Shown piece after piece: positions 48,029 through 57,084 of a DNA stretch of 64,000 bases. Origin of the DNA: Variovorax ginsengisoli. Its GTDB lineage: Bacteria; Pseudomonadota; Gammaproteobacteria; Burkholderiales; Burkholderiaceae_C. Location of the stretch: contig NZ_JAUSRO010000003.1 of NCBI RefSeq assembly GCF_030811835.1, positions 248,001 through 312,000 of the forward strand, read 5' to 3'. The notes beneath the pieces are model-generated. The model saw only the letters and a program-made list of their open reading frames with translations, made no database searches and had not been told where the DNA came from. The translations under genes and the position numbers were made by a program. Positions within the stretch are counted from its first letter, which is position 1; every line of letters starts with the position of its first letter.

Positions 48029-50440
48029 TCAGTAGACGTCGCGCCGGTATCGCCCCAGCACCAGCAGTTCGTCCACTGCGTCGCTGCCCAGGATGTCGCG
48101 CAGCGCCGCATCCACACCGCCCGCCATGCCAACGAGGCTGCCGCACACGTAGACGATGGCCCCTTCCGCGATCCACTGGCGGAGTTCATCGGCTGCTTCG
48201 CGCAGCCGGTCCTGGACGTAGACGCGGCCGGACGATGCCCGTGAATACACCAGATCCACGCGCGCCAACGCTCCCGCAGCCTGCCACTGCGCCACCTCGT
48301 CGGCGCAGAAGGCGTCGTGTGCCGCTTCGCGCTCGCCGAACAGCAGCCAGTTGCGTGCATGACCGCGCCGCACGCGTTCACGCAGATGACCGCGCAGCCC
48401 GGCAAAGCCGGAGCCGTTGCCGATGAACACGCAGGGCAGGCCGTCGTCGGCCGCCGCGAAGCCGGGGTTGTCCAGCAGCCGGAACGACAGCACATTGCCC
48501 AGTGCCGCGCTTTGCGTCAGCAGGCCGGAGGCGACGCCCAACCCGTTGTCATGGCGCGCCTGGCGCACCAGCAGTTGCAGCGTGCCATCGGCCGGCGTCG
48601 AGGCCACCGAGTACTTGCGAGGGGCCAGGGGCGGGGCGAGTCGCAGCTCTGCGATCGCGCCCGGTGCCCAGGTCATGCCGGCGCGCGGCGGGCTGAATGC
48701 CAGCTCGTACAGCGGTGCGCCCTGGCTGCCCGGGTTGAGCAGCGTACGGCGCGTGAGCGTCCAGTCGTCGGCCACGGTGGCGGGTTCGGTCTGCAGGGCG
48801 CCGAGCGTGTCGACCGCCAGGGCTTCGGCCACAGCGGCAGACCAGCGCTGCAGCGCGGCCGGATCGCCGTTGTCCATCTCGACAGTGGGAAACAGCGGTT
48901 GGGCGCCGAGCGTTTGCAAGCCATGCTCGAGCAGGTGGCCGAAGCCGCAGAAGGCGGTGTAGTGCCGGTCACCGAGCGCCAGGATGCCGTAGCGCAGATG
49001 CTGCAGCGCGGCACCAGGCTGGGAGGCGAGGCGGCGTGCGAATGGGCGCGCGGTGTCGGGCGGCTCGCCTTCCCCGAAAGTGCTGGCAACCAGCAGCGCT
49101 CGCCGGTAGTGATGCAGCGCGTCCACGCTCAGCGTGCCGAGCGCACGCACCTCGGTCGGCAGGCCAGCGGCCTGCAGCGATGCGGCGGTCTGCAGGGCAA
49201 GCCGTTCGGCATGGCCGGTCTGGCTTGCGTAGGCGACGAGCACGGTGTCGTGCGCGACGGTCGCAGTCGGCGGCATGCCCGCGGTGGCCGCCTGCAATGC
49301 GGCGCGTTGCGTGCGCACTGCACGTGCGGTGCGGCGCCGGCCCAGGTAGAGCATCCAGCCTGTGATTGCGAACAGCACCAGGCCCAGGCTCGACAGCGTC
49401 ATCACCAGCCGGCCCGGCAGCCCCCAGTAGGTGCCCATGTGCAGCGGGTAGATGCTGTTGATGAGCCGGCCGGCCATCGGCTTGTCGGCATAGCGGTCGT
49501 GCTGCGCCGGCCGGCCGGTGACCGCATCCAGGTAGAGCCGGTTGCGGGCGCGCTCGTGCGCTGGGTCGGCGTCCAGGTAAGTGGTTTCGATCAGGGCAGC
49601 GCCCCGCGCGGGCAGCCGCAGCGTCACCAGGCTCCAGTTGCCGTGGGTCTGCTGCAGGAAGCCGGTCCAGACCGCGCCGAGGTCGGGGGGGCCGACCGCC
49701 GTCTTCTGCGCGTTCGATGGCTTGCCGGCGCCTGCCTGCACACGCTGCATGCGGGTGTTGCGGTTCTCGCCGGCGGCGTCATCGATGACGGTGCGCACAC
49801 CGTCGAAGGCCCAGTAGATGCCGGTGACGCTCGAGACCAGGTAGGCGAGCAGGGCCAGGGTGCCGGCCACGGCATGGAGGTTCCACAGAAAGGCGCGCCC
49901 GGTCAGGGTGAAGTCCAGCCGCAGCCAGGCGCGCCAGGCCAGCGGACGCCGTGGCCAGCGCAGGTAGAGCCCTGACAGGGCAAGCACCAGCAGCACGCAG
50001 GCCACTGCACCGGTCAGCGGCTTGCCGATGTCACGCGGCAGCAGCAGCCAACGATGGAGGCTTTCGACGAAGTCGAAGAAATCCTCGCCGCGCGGCGGCG
50101 GCAGCAACGCCGCCGTGTAGGGGTCGGCCAGCCGCACTTCGCCACGGCGCTGTCCTTCGGCCGGTGCGAAATTGATTCGCACCGGCCGGCCGGCTTCGGC
50201 ATACAGCGTGATGGCAGCAATGCGCCGTGGCTGCAGGCGCGCCACCCATTCGGCCGGTGTGAGCGGCAGCGCGTTCGTTGCAGGCGCTGCGACATGCTGC
50301 AGCGCCGGATTGGCCAGCGCCACGATTTCCTCGCGAAACGAGAGCACTGCGCCCGTCAGCCCGATGAACAGGAGCACGCTCCCGGCCGTGATGCCCAGGA
50401 ACCAGTGGATCTGGAACCAGATCCGTCGAAGCAGTGCCAT
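48029..50440 (-). CDS. PepSY-TM / flavodoxin / ferredoxin-reductase fusion, putative ferric-siderophore reductase
   Basis: Inner-membrane flavoprotein, 803 residues. The N-terminal part (about 1-380) has four PepSY-associated membrane helices with paired His residues (starting IHWFLGITAGSVLLFIG). Then come a flavodoxin domain (VAYASQTGHAERLA near 410), an FAD domain (RKYSVAST) and an NAD(P)-binding domain (FIGNGSGFAGLRG and VCGSLVGMAGGVDAAL). This is sulfite-reductase-flavoprotein-like. It lies six bases after the TonB receptor, so it probably reduces the imported ferric chelate, releasing iron. Confidence 0.88.
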   Translation of the reverse strand: MALLRRIWFQIHWFLGITAGSVLLFIGLTGAVLSFREEIVALANPALQHVAAPATNALPLTPAEWVARLQPRRIAAITLYAEAGRPVRINFAPAEGQRRGEVRLADPYTAALLPPPRGEDFFDFVESLHRWLLLPRDIGKPLTGAVACVLLVLALSGLYLRWPRRPLAWRAWLRLDFTLTGRAFLWNLHAVAGTLALLAYLVSSVTGIYWAFDGVRTVIDDAAGENRNTRMQRVQAGAGKPSNAQKTAVGPPDLGAVWTGFLQQTHGNWSLVTLRLPARGAALIETTYLDADPAHERARNRLYLDAVTGRPAQHDRYADKPMAGRLINSIYPLHMGTYWGLPGRLVMTLSSLGLVLFAITGWMLYLGRRRTARAVRTQRAALQAATAGMPPTATVAHDTVLVAYASQTGHAERLALQTAASLQAAGLPTEVRALGTLSVDALHHYRRALLVASTFGEGEPPDTARPFARRLASQPGAALQHLRYGILALGDRHYTAFCGFGHLLEHGLQTLGAQPLFPTVEMDNGDPAALQRWSAAVAEALAVDTLGALQTEPATVADDWTLTRRTLLNPGSQGAPLYELAFSPPRAGMTWAPGAIAELRLAPPLAPRKYSVASTPADGTLQLLVRQARHDNGLGVASGLLTQSAALGNVLSFRLLDNPGFAAADDGLPCVFIGNGSGFAGLRGHLRERVRRGHARNWLLFGEREAAHDAFCADEVAQWQAAGALARVDLVYSRASSGRVYVQDRLREAADELRQWIAEGAIVYVCGSLVGMAGGVDAALRDILGSDAVDELLVLGRYRRDVY

Positions 50441-50446
50441 GGAATT

Positions 50447-52576
50447 CTAGAGGTCGAACTTGACGGAAACCTTGACGGTGCGCGACGTGCCCACGGCCAG
50501 CCGCGTGCCGGCCGCGGCCCAATAGCGCTTGTCGCCGGCATTGTCGACGTTGAGCTGCCAGGTCGTGCGCTTGCCCATCAGGGTGCTGACGTAGCGCACT
50601 CCCACACCGAAGGTGGTGAAGCCGCCCACGAAGCCCTGGTTCAGGTCGTCGACGGGTCGGCGACCGGTGTAATACGCGCCGCCGTTGACCGAGAGGCCCG
50701 GCACGGCGGCAATGTCGTACGACAGGAAGGCGCTGGCCGTGCGCTTGGCGGTGTTCTCCGGCATCTTGCCGTTGTAGGCTGCCGAGATGTCGCGGAATTC
50801 GGCGTCGAGGAACTGCGCCGAGGTCTGCCATGCCAGCCTGCGCGTGAGCAGGCCCTGCGCCGATGCCTCGATGCCCTGGTAGTGCTGCTTGCCACTGGCC
50901 ACAAAGGTGTTGGTATTGGGGTCGGTGTAGCTACCTGGGCGTTCGATGTCGAACAGCGCGGTCGACAGCAGCGTGCCCGTGGGCGTGAGCCAGCGCAGGC
51001 CGACTTCCTTCTGCTTGCTGACGCCCGGCGCCATGCGGGTGTTCTGGTTGGTCGTGCCGGTGGGCGCCACGTCGCCTTCCTCCACACCTTCAGCGAAGGA
51101 AATGTAGGTAGCCAGGTCGGGCGTGAATTTGTAGGTGAGCGCGGCCAGCGGCGTGGTCTTGCGCACCTCGTAGGCGATGGTCGGCAGCGTGGCACTGGCG
51201 AACTGCGTGCTCTCGTAGTGCGTGTTGCGCAGGCCGGCCACCAGTTGCCACTGCGGCGAGAAGGTGATGCGGTCGAGCGCATACACGCCCAGCTCCGCGC
51301 TGTCCTGCGCACCCGAAGTCGGCCGCGTCGGCGTTGCAGTGAGCGCGAGGTCGCCGATCGGCACCGGGTTGTAGAGGTTCTGCACCGTGCTCGCACCGCC
51401 GTAGTTGCGCTGGTAGATGGCGCCCTGTGTCTTGTCATTGCGCGCCGCGCCGAGCGTCAGTTCGTGCTGCAGGCTGCCGGTGGCAAAGGTGCCGAACAGT
51501 TCGGCGCGCAGCATGTTCGAGGTCTGTTCGAGGTCCTGCACGTTGCCGGTGATGCGGCCCTGGCCGGTGGTGACGTTGTAGTTGCTGAAGATCGGCAGGC
51601 GGCGCGTGCGCTCGGCCTCCGAATGGCCGGCTTCCACGGTCAGCGCCCAGTTGCTGCTCAGTGCATAGTCGGCGCGCAATTGCGTGTTGGTGACTTCCGC
51701 CTCGAAGTCGGCCCAGGTCGGGCCCAGCAGCTTGTCCGGATCGGGCATCGAGGGCAGGGTGATCACGCCGTTGACGGCGGATGGCCGCTGGATGCCAGCC
51801 TGCTCGGTGATGCGCTTGCGATAGCGCTCGACGTCGGCCTTGAGCGTGAGCCGGCTGTTCACGCGCCAGTCGAAGGCGCCGGAGAAGAACTGGCGGCTGC
51901 CGTTCACGCCGCCGATGGTGGAACCCAGCTCGCCGCCTGCCGCGTTGATGCGCAGGCCGTACTGGTTGTCGTCACCGAACTGGCGGCCGATGTCCACCGA
52001 AGTCTGCGCGCCGCCCTGGTCGTCGAACGAAAGCCCCAGGGTCGTCACCGGCACACTGCTCGCGCGCTTGGTCACGAAATTCACCACGCCGGCTGGCGAG
52101 GTGAAGCCGTAGTAGAGCGCCGACGCGCCCTTGAGCACTTCCACGCGCTCCTTGTTCTCCATCGGAATCTCGGACACGTTGGGGATTGCGAGCGAGCCGT
52201 TGAGCCGGTAATTCGTGCGGTTCTCCACGCCAATGCCGCGGATCACGAGCTGGTCGAAAGTGTCGCCGCCGTTCTGCTGGCGCGTGACGCCGGCCGTGTT
52301 GCGAAGCACGTCGTAGACGCTGGCAGCAGCCTGTTCCTCAATCACCGCGCGCGTGACGACGTTCACCGTGGCCGGCACGTCCATGATGCCCGCGCCCCGG
52401 AAGGTGCCGGCCTCCACCGAGTTGGGCACGAAGCCATTGGCGCGCTGGGCATCGACGGTGACCGTGCCGAGTTCGAGGGAGGTGGACGTGGAGACCGCCT
52501 GGGCCTGGGCCGTGAGGGCAGAGAGGGACAGGGGGGCGATCAGCAGGATCGCGGGGCAGGAACGCAGGGAAGCCAC
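50447..52576 (-). CDS. TonB-dependent siderophore receptor
   Basis: Outer-membrane receptor of 709 residues for a ferric siderophore. It starts at a GTG (52576), has a signal peptide of about 26 residues, a TonB-box-like ELGTVTVDA stretch near 34, a plug domain (about 50-165) and a 22-strand-type barrel. No N-terminal STN signalling domain is present, so it should not drive a FecR/sigma system. It is behind a Fur-box-like site and is followed six bases later by the ferric reductase fusion. Its ligand cannot be told from sequence here. Confidence 0.92.
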   Translation of the reverse strand: MASLRSCPAILLIAPLSLSALTAQAQAVSTSTSLELGTVTVDAQRANGFVPNSVEAGTFRGAGIMDVPATVNVVTRAVIEEQAAASVYDVLRNTAGVTRQQNGGDTFDQLVIRGIGVENRTNYRLNGSLAIPNVSEIPMENKERVEVLKGASALYYGFTSPAGVVNFVTKRASSVPVTTLGLSFDDQGGAQTSVDIGRQFGDDNQYGLRINAAGGELGSTIGGVNGSRQFFSGAFDWRVNSRLTLKADVERYRKRITEQAGIQRPSAVNGVITLPSMPDPDKLLGPTWADFEAEVTNTQLRADYALSSNWALTVEAGHSEAERTRRLPIFSNYNVTTGQGRITGNVQDLEQTSNMLRAELFGTFATGSLQHELTLGAARNDKTQGAIYQRNYGGASTVQNLYNPVPIGDLALTATPTRPTSGAQDSAELGVYALDRITFSPQWQLVAGLRNTHYESTQFASATLPTIAYEVRKTTPLAALTYKFTPDLATYISFAEGVEEGDVAPTGTTNQNTRMAPGVSKQKEVGLRWLTPTGTLLSTALFDIERPGSYTDPNTNTFVASGKQHYQGIEASAQGLLTRRLAWQTSAQFLDAEFRDISAAYNGKMPENTAKRTASAFLSYDIAAVPGLSVNGGAYYTGRRPVDDLNQGFVGGFTTFGVGVRYVSTLMGKRTTWQLNVDNAGDKRYWAAAGTRLAVGTSRTVKVSVKFDL

Positions 52577-52624
52577 GGCACGGGTCTCGGGAAAGTCAGG
52601 GGAGCGAGGATTCTAGAAGTGTGG

Positions 52625-52639
52625 TGAGAATCATTAGCA
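52625..52639. promoter_or_regulatory. Candidate Fur box before the TonB receptor
   Basis: TGAGAAT-C-ATTAGCA matches the 7-1-7 Fur consensus TGATAAT-N-ATTATCA at 12 of 14 informative positions. It lies about 50 bases before the receptor start, in the gap shared with the 2H phosphoesterase gene. Confidence 0.65.
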
Positions 52640-52718
52640 ATTAAGTTTGCATGGCGTTGTGGGCCAGCGACAGTTTCAGGCTCACGCGCTCGGCGATCAG
52701 CGCGTGCAGAATGGGTCG

Positions 52719-53249
52719 ATGCCCATCAGTGCTTTCATTGTTCGCGTGGCAGCCGCCGAAGCGCTGGTGAGCCCGCTTCGTCGCCGGTTCGACAGCACCT
52801 TCGCACTGGGCGTGCCAGCGCACATCTCGGTGCTCGTGCCCTTCATGGACCCTGCGGACATCGGGCCAGACGTACTGGCGCGAGCGCGTGCGGCATTGAG
52901 CGAAGTGGCTGCCTTCGACTTCGTGCTGCGCGAGATGGGGCGATTTCCTGATACCACGTACTTGGCACCCGAGCCGGCCCGGCCCTTCGTGGCGATTACC
53001 CAGGCACTGGTGTGCGCCTTTCCTGCGTATCTGCCTTATGGCGGCGCGCATGCCGAGGTGATCCCGCATCTGAGCGTCGCGCATGGTGATCCAGCGCTCG
53101 CCGATGCCGCAGCGCTCGAGCTGGGGGCGTTGCTGCGCGACGCGGGACCGGTGCATGCGCGCTGCACCTCGGTCCTGCTCATCGAGAACGCGACCGGCAG
53201 ATGGCGCGAGATGCATGCATTCGCGCTTCAGGCGACACCCGGTAAATAG
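52719..53249 (+). CDS. 2'-5' RNA ligase-like (2H phosphoesterase) protein
   Basis: A 176-residue protein with the two HxS motifs of the 2H family: HIS in AHISVLVPF near residue 34 and HLS in PHLSVAHGD near 116. Family members cleave or ligate 2',5'- or cyclic phosphodiesters. ATG 52719 was taken because it gives the compact family N-terminus; 52647 would add 24 residues with no similarity. It is divergent from the TonB receptor and precedes the sirtuin gene by 53 bases. Confidence 0.8.
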   Translation: MPISAFIVRVAAAEALVSPLRRRFDSTFALGVPAHISVLVPFMDPADIGPDVLARARAALSEVAAFDFVLREMGRFPDTTYLAPEPARPFVAITQALVCAFPAYLPYGGAHAEVIPHLSVAHGDPALADAAALELGALLRDAGPVHARCTSVLLIENATGRWREMHAFALQATPGK

Positions 53250-53302
53250 GCAATTAGCGGAAGCGCAAGGGCACGGCGCGCTCGTCCCCGTATGCTTGTC
53301 CC

Positions 53303-54142
53303 ATGGACACCACCGCTGCGCTCGCCGAGTTCATCGAAAAACACCCTCGGCTCTTCGTGCTGACCGGCGCCGGCTGCAGCACCGAATCGGGCATACCCGA
53401 CTACCGCGACGCCCAAGGCGAGTGGAAGCGGCCGCCGCCCGTGACTTACCAGGCCTTCATGGGAGAGGATGCCACACGCCGCCGCTACTGGGCGCGAAGC
53501 CTGGTCGGTTGGCAGGTCATGGGCCAGGCGCGGCCCGGCGCTGCCCACCATGCGTTGGCACGGCTGGAAGCCGCGGACCGGATCGGGCTGCTGCTGACCC
53601 AGAACGTCGACGGACTGCACGACGCGGCGGGCAGCCGTCGAACCATCGATCTGCACGGGCGCATCGACACCGTGCGATGCATGGCCTGTGAGCACCGCCT
53701 GCCGCGCGCCGAGTTGCAGCGCATGCTGCTGAGCCGTAACCCGGGATGGGCAGCGCTGGAGGCCCGCGCCGCCCCCGACGGCGACGCCGATCTGGAGGAG
53801 GTCGATTTCGCCAGCTTCGACGTCCCCGCCTGTCCGGTGTGCGGTGGCCTGCTCAAGCCCGACGTGGTGTTCTTCGGCGAGAGTGTGCCGCGCGAGCGCG
53901 TGAAGGCCGCGTTTGCCGCGCTGGATGCGTCCGACGCAGTGCTGGTCGTGGGTTCGTCGCTGATGGTGTATTCGGGCTTTCGCTTCGTGCAGACCGCAGC
54001 CGCCGCCGGTAAGCCCATCGCGGCGCTTAACCTGGGGCGCACCCGCGCGGACGACTTGCTGGCGCTCAAGGTGCAGGCGCCGGTGGGCGCCACGCTCGCG
54101 GCGGTGACCGATGAGATGGTCGGGCGGCCGTTCAGGTCCTGA
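53303..54142 (+). CDS. NAD-dependent protein deacetylase, SIR2 family (complete copy)
   Basis: Sirtuin of 279 residues: NAD loop GAGCSTESGIPDYRD near residue 21, TQNVDGLH near 97, catalytic His in IDLHGR near 116, and the zinc pairs CMAC and CPVC. This is the complete copy. Bases 53778-53883 are identical to 63018-63123, and after 53883 the two copies differ at roughly a fifth of positions. The 3' part after 53883 is thus a likely foreign replacement, joined in frame. Start ATG has a weak upstream RBS. Confidence 0.93.
   Translation: MDTTAALAEFIEKHPRLFVLTGAGCSTESGIPDYRDAQGEWKRPPPVTYQAFMGEDATRRRYWARSLVGWQVMGQARPGAAHHALARLEAADRIGLLLTQNVDGLHDAAGSRRTIDLHGRIDTVRCMACEHRLPRAELQRMLLSRNPGWAALEARAAPDGDADLEEVDFASFDVPACPVCGGLLKPDVVFFGESVPRERVKAAFAALDASDAVLVVGSSLMVYSGFRFVQTAAAAGKPIAALNLGRTRADDLLALKVQAPVGATLAAVTDEMVGRPFRS
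53778..53883 (+). repeat. 106-bp perfect direct repeat, left copy (inside complete sirtuin gene)
   Basis: This is identical base for base to 63018-63123, in the same orientation, 9,240 bases apart. Outside it, similarity stops abruptly on the left and falls to roughly 80% on the right. The two copies bracket the catabolic block. Confidence 0.95.
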
Positions 54143-54169
54143 CCGCGCCGGGCCGGAACGCGCGCTCGC

Positions 54170-55066
54170 TCAGGCCGCGCGCTTCAGCGGCGTTGCGGCC
54201 AGCTCATAGTGCGCCTGCCGTTCCTCGATCGCATTCCAACCGATCACTTCCTTGAACTCCGTCATCGTGGTCTGTCCGCTAGGCAGGCCGTCAACATCAC
54301 CGGTGCGGCGGTCCGACAACATCTGCAGGTTGGCCTGCAACGCATGCACAGTGCTCATGAGCGTGACGACCGGATAGGTCGCGAAGGCAGCGACCGACTC
54401 GATCTGCGCCCGGCTCAGCTTCGCCATCCACAGGCCCTGCATCAGTTGCAGTGACAGACGTCGGCCGGTGGCCTCCTTGAGCTTCACCAGATCGTCGAAG
54501 CCCTTGAAGGTGCGCGAGATCGGCTGGATCAGGTCGGCGCCGGCCTCAGCGTACTGGCAGGCACGGTCGATGGCTTCCGACGGGTCGATCGCATCGGTGC
54601 GTGCGACGATCAGGAAGTCCGGGTCCTTCCGGGCATCGACCGCGGCTCGGATCTTTGCGACCGCATCGCGCACGGGCACCAGCGGCATGGTGCTGGCGGC
54701 AGCCGGGCAGCGCTTGGGGCTGAACTGGTCTTCGAGCGAGATCGCAACCACGCCGGTCTTCTCGAACTCGCGCACGGTGCGTGCGACGTTGATCACGTTG
54801 CCGTAGCCGGTGTCGGCGTCGGCGAAGATCGGCTTCGTCACGACGTTGGCGATGCGGTTCACCACGCCGACGTTCTCGGTCAGCGTGTAGAGCTCCACGT
54901 CGGGCTGGCCTAACAGCGAGGCCGAGATGCCGAATCCGGTGGTGAAGATGCCGTCAAAGCCGGACTGGTCGACGAGCAGCGCCGAAAGCGCGTCCTGCGC
55001 GCCGGCCATCCAGAAGGTCGGACCCGACTGGATGCGCGTGCGCATCGTCTTGCGAACTGAGGTCAT
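54170..55066 (-). CDS. Isocitrate lyase/PEP mutase superfamily lyase (2,3-dimethylmalate lyase-like)
   Basis: Predicted C-C lyase of 298 residues splitting a 2-hydroxy di- or tricarboxylate into a keto acid and a shorter acid. ADADTGYG near residue 80 gives the metal Asp, SLED near 110 a further acidic ligand, and PKRC near 117 the mobile-loop Cys that acts as acid; the usual GH after this Cys is replaced by PA. It is shorter than isocitrate lyase and close in size to dimethylmalate, methylisocitrate and oxaloacetate-cleaving relatives. RBS AAGGAGTATTCCC precedes the ATG. It is last in an eight-gene operon. Confidence 0.88.
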   Translation of the reverse strand: MTSVRKTMRTRIQSGPTFWMAGAQDALSALLVDQSGFDGIFTTGFGISASLLGQPDVELYTLTENVGVVNRIANVVTKPIFADADTGYGNVINVARTVREFEKTGVVAISLEDQFSPKRCPAAASTMPLVPVRDAVAKIRAAVDARKDPDFLIVARTDAIDPSEAIDRACQYAEAGADLIQPISRTFKGFDDLVKLKEATGRRLSLQLMQGLWMAKLSRAQIESVAAFATYPVVTLMSTVHALQANLQMLSDRRTGDVDGLPSGQTTMTEFKEVIGWNAIEERQAHYELAATPLKRAA

Positions 55067-55094
55067 GGGAATACTCCTTGAAAGAGGGAAGGGG

Positions 55095-56303
55095 TCAGCG
55101 CTTGACCGGATCGATGTAGCCGCCGAGCGAGACGAACTTCGCGTCCTTCAGCTCCATCAGCGCTATGCCGGTCTGGCCGCGGCGGGCGTAGCCGCCGGCG
55201 CTCACTGGCTGGAAGGAAATCTTCGGACCGATCTTCTGGTCGAAGCTGTTCATGGCGTCGAGCGCGGCCACGACCTTGGTGCGGTCAGGTTCCTTACCCG
55301 CGCGCTTGAGCGCTTCGACCGTGACTGCGGCGGCCGAGTAGCCCATCAGGGCGGTGGAGGAGGGCGCGGACTTTGGATAGAGCTTGGTGTAGCGAGTGAA
55401 GAACTCCTTGATGGCCGGGTTGTCGCCCTCGACCGCGTCGTAGTAGGACGCGACGTAGAGCTTGGCCGGGCTCTTGCCCAGCAGCTCGACGAACTTCGGG
55501 TCGTTCAGGCCGCCGGCACCGAACACGGTCGGCTTCCAGCCCAGCTTTTCTGCGCCACGGAAGAACAGCACTGCCTCCTGGCCCAGCGCATAGACCACCA
55601 CCACGTCGGGCTCGGCTTGCTTGAGCTTGAAGACCTGCGACGTGATGTCAGTCGCGAAGCGCTCGAAGCTCTGCGCCTCGACCAGCTTCAGGCCGTGCTT
55701 TTCCAGTTGTTTGACTGCGATGTCGTAGGCCGGTTTGCCCCAGCCGTCGTTCTGGTAGAGCATCGCGACCTTCTTGGCCTTGAGCGTGTTGACGGCGTAG
55801 TCGATGTAGGCGGCGGTCTCGGTCGACTGCGGCGAAGGCAGCACGTAGAGCAGGTCGCGCGGCGGCGTCGAGGTCAAATCGGAGATGCTCAGCGCACCGA
55901 TGGTCGGCACTTTCTTGGTCGAGCTGTATTCGTAGGCGCTGATGTTGGTCGCATGGCCGATGTTGCCGACCATCGCCAGCACGTTGTCGCGCTCTATCAA
56001 GAGCTTGGCATTGGCCACCGACTTTGCTGGCTTGAGCTCGTCATCGTAAGTGATCAGCTTGATCTTGCGGCCGTTCACACCGCCCTGTTCGTTCACCATG
56101 TCGAAGTAGGTGCGAATGCCTTCGTCCACCGCCTTGCCCATGTAGGCCAGCGTGCCCGACATCGGTTGAGACGAGCCGAGCACGATCTCCTTGTCGAGCA
56201 CGCCTTCGTCCTTGTTCTCGAAGGCGAAGGCGGGCAGCGTGGCGGCGCACAGCAGTGCGGCGCCCGTGGCAAGCACGGTGCGGCGCGAGGCGGAATGGTT
56301 CAT
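55095..56303 (-). CDS. Liv-type ABC transporter substrate-binding protein (dicarboxylate islet)
   Basis: Periplasmic receptor of 402 residues. The signal peptide contains a twin-arginine-like SRRTVLATG start, so Tat export is possible; a Sec reading is equally allowed. The type I binding fold (Peripla_BP_6) spans about 35-395. It is distinct from the pair at 3343 and 4744. RBS CAGGAGACACCC precedes the ATG. It lies between livF and the lyase in the operon, so its ligand is presumably the substrate of the hydro-lyase/lyase pair. Confidence 0.88.
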   Translation of the reverse strand: MNHSASRRTVLATGAALLCAATLPAFAFENKDEGVLDKEIVLGSSQPMSGTLAYMGKAVDEGIRTYFDMVNEQGGVNGRKIKLITYDDELKPAKSVANAKLLIERDNVLAMVGNIGHATNISAYEYSSTKKVPTIGALSISDLTSTPPRDLLYVLPSPQSTETAAYIDYAVNTLKAKKVAMLYQNDGWGKPAYDIAVKQLEKHGLKLVEAQSFERFATDITSQVFKLKQAEPDVVVVYALGQEAVLFFRGAEKLGWKPTVFGAGGLNDPKFVELLGKSPAKLYVASYYDAVEGDNPAIKEFFTRYTKLYPKSAPSSTALMGYSAAAVTVEALKRAGKEPDRTKVVAALDAMNSFDQKIGPKISFQPVSAGGYARRGQTGIALMELKDAKFVSLGGYIDPVKR

Positions 56304-56340
56304 GGGTGTCTCCTGTCGTTGGTGTGGGGGAATCTGCGCA

Positions 56341-57084
56341 TCAGCCGCCGAGGTAGGCGCGGCGGATGTCCTCGTTGCCGGCCAGCTCGGCCGCCGGCCC
56401 GTGCATGACGACGCGGCCGGTCTCGATCACATAGCCCTGGTCGGAAATGTCGAGCGCGATGTCGGCGTCCTGCTCGACGATCAGCAGCGTGAGCCGCTCC
56501 TGGTCGCGGATGTCGCGCAGCGTCGAGAAGATTGCGTCCTTCAGGATGGGTGCGACGCCCATCGAGGGCTCGTCGAGCATCAAGAGGCGCGGCTTGGCGA
56601 GCAAGCCGCGGGCAATGGCCAGCATCTGCTGCTCGCCACCCGACAGCGTGCCGGCGCGCGAGGTGATGCGCTCCTTCAGCCGCGGGAAGTAGCCCAGTAC
56701 GCGGTCGATGTCATGGCGCACCTCAGCGGCCGGGCGCGTGTAGCCGCCGAGCACCAGGTTCTCCTTGACCGAGAGCTGCGCGAAGACCATGCGGCCCTGC
56801 GGCACGTGCACCACGCCGCGCGGCACCAGCTGTTCGGCCGGCACGTTGGCGATCGACTGGCCGCTGAAGATGGCAGTGCCGCCGGTCACCGGCAGCAGGC
56901 CCGAGAGCGCACGCAGCAGCGTGGTCTTGCCAGCGCCGTTGGCGCCGAGCACGCAGACGATGGCCGCCTGCGGCACCTCGATCGACACGCCGTGCAGCGC
57001 GCGGATCTTGCCGTAGGCCGCACTCAAGTTGTCGACGCGCAGCAGCGGCTCGCCGTGCGGGTCGGGTTCAACGGCGTTTGCCAC
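56341..57084 (-). CDS. livF: Liv-type ABC transporter ATP-binding protein, LivF family (islet)
   Basis: A 247-residue ATPase starting at GTG 57084, overlapping livG by 17 bases. Walker A GANGAGKTT, signature LSGGEQQM and Walker B MLDEPSMGVAP are all canonical, unlike the LivF at 9206-9901. The N-terminal 15 residues are extra. It should dimerise with the LivG that precedes it. Confidence 0.9.
   Translation of the reverse strand: MANAVEPDPHGEPLLRVDNLSAAYGKIRALHGVSIEVPQAAIVCVLGANGAGKTTLLRALSGLLPVTGGTAIFSGQSIANVPAEQLVPRGVVHVPQGRMVFAQLSVKENLVLGGYTRPAAEVRHDIDRVLGYFPRLKERITSRAGTLSGGEQQMLAIARGLLAKPRLLMLDEPSMGVAPILKDAIFSTLRDIRDQERLTLLIVEQDADIALDISDQGYVIETGRVVMHGPAAELAGNEDIRRAYLGG

Noticed and set aside
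50054..52627. 857-residue forward frame across the TonB receptor and reductase genes
   Set aside because: It lies opposite two well-supported genes and its composition (Arg/Gly/Ala/His-rich) is that of antisense reading.
54143..54169. A separate terminator or attachment site at the left edge of the block
   Set aside because: The 27-base gap holds no clear hairpin, T-run, tRNA end or short repeat matching the right edge.
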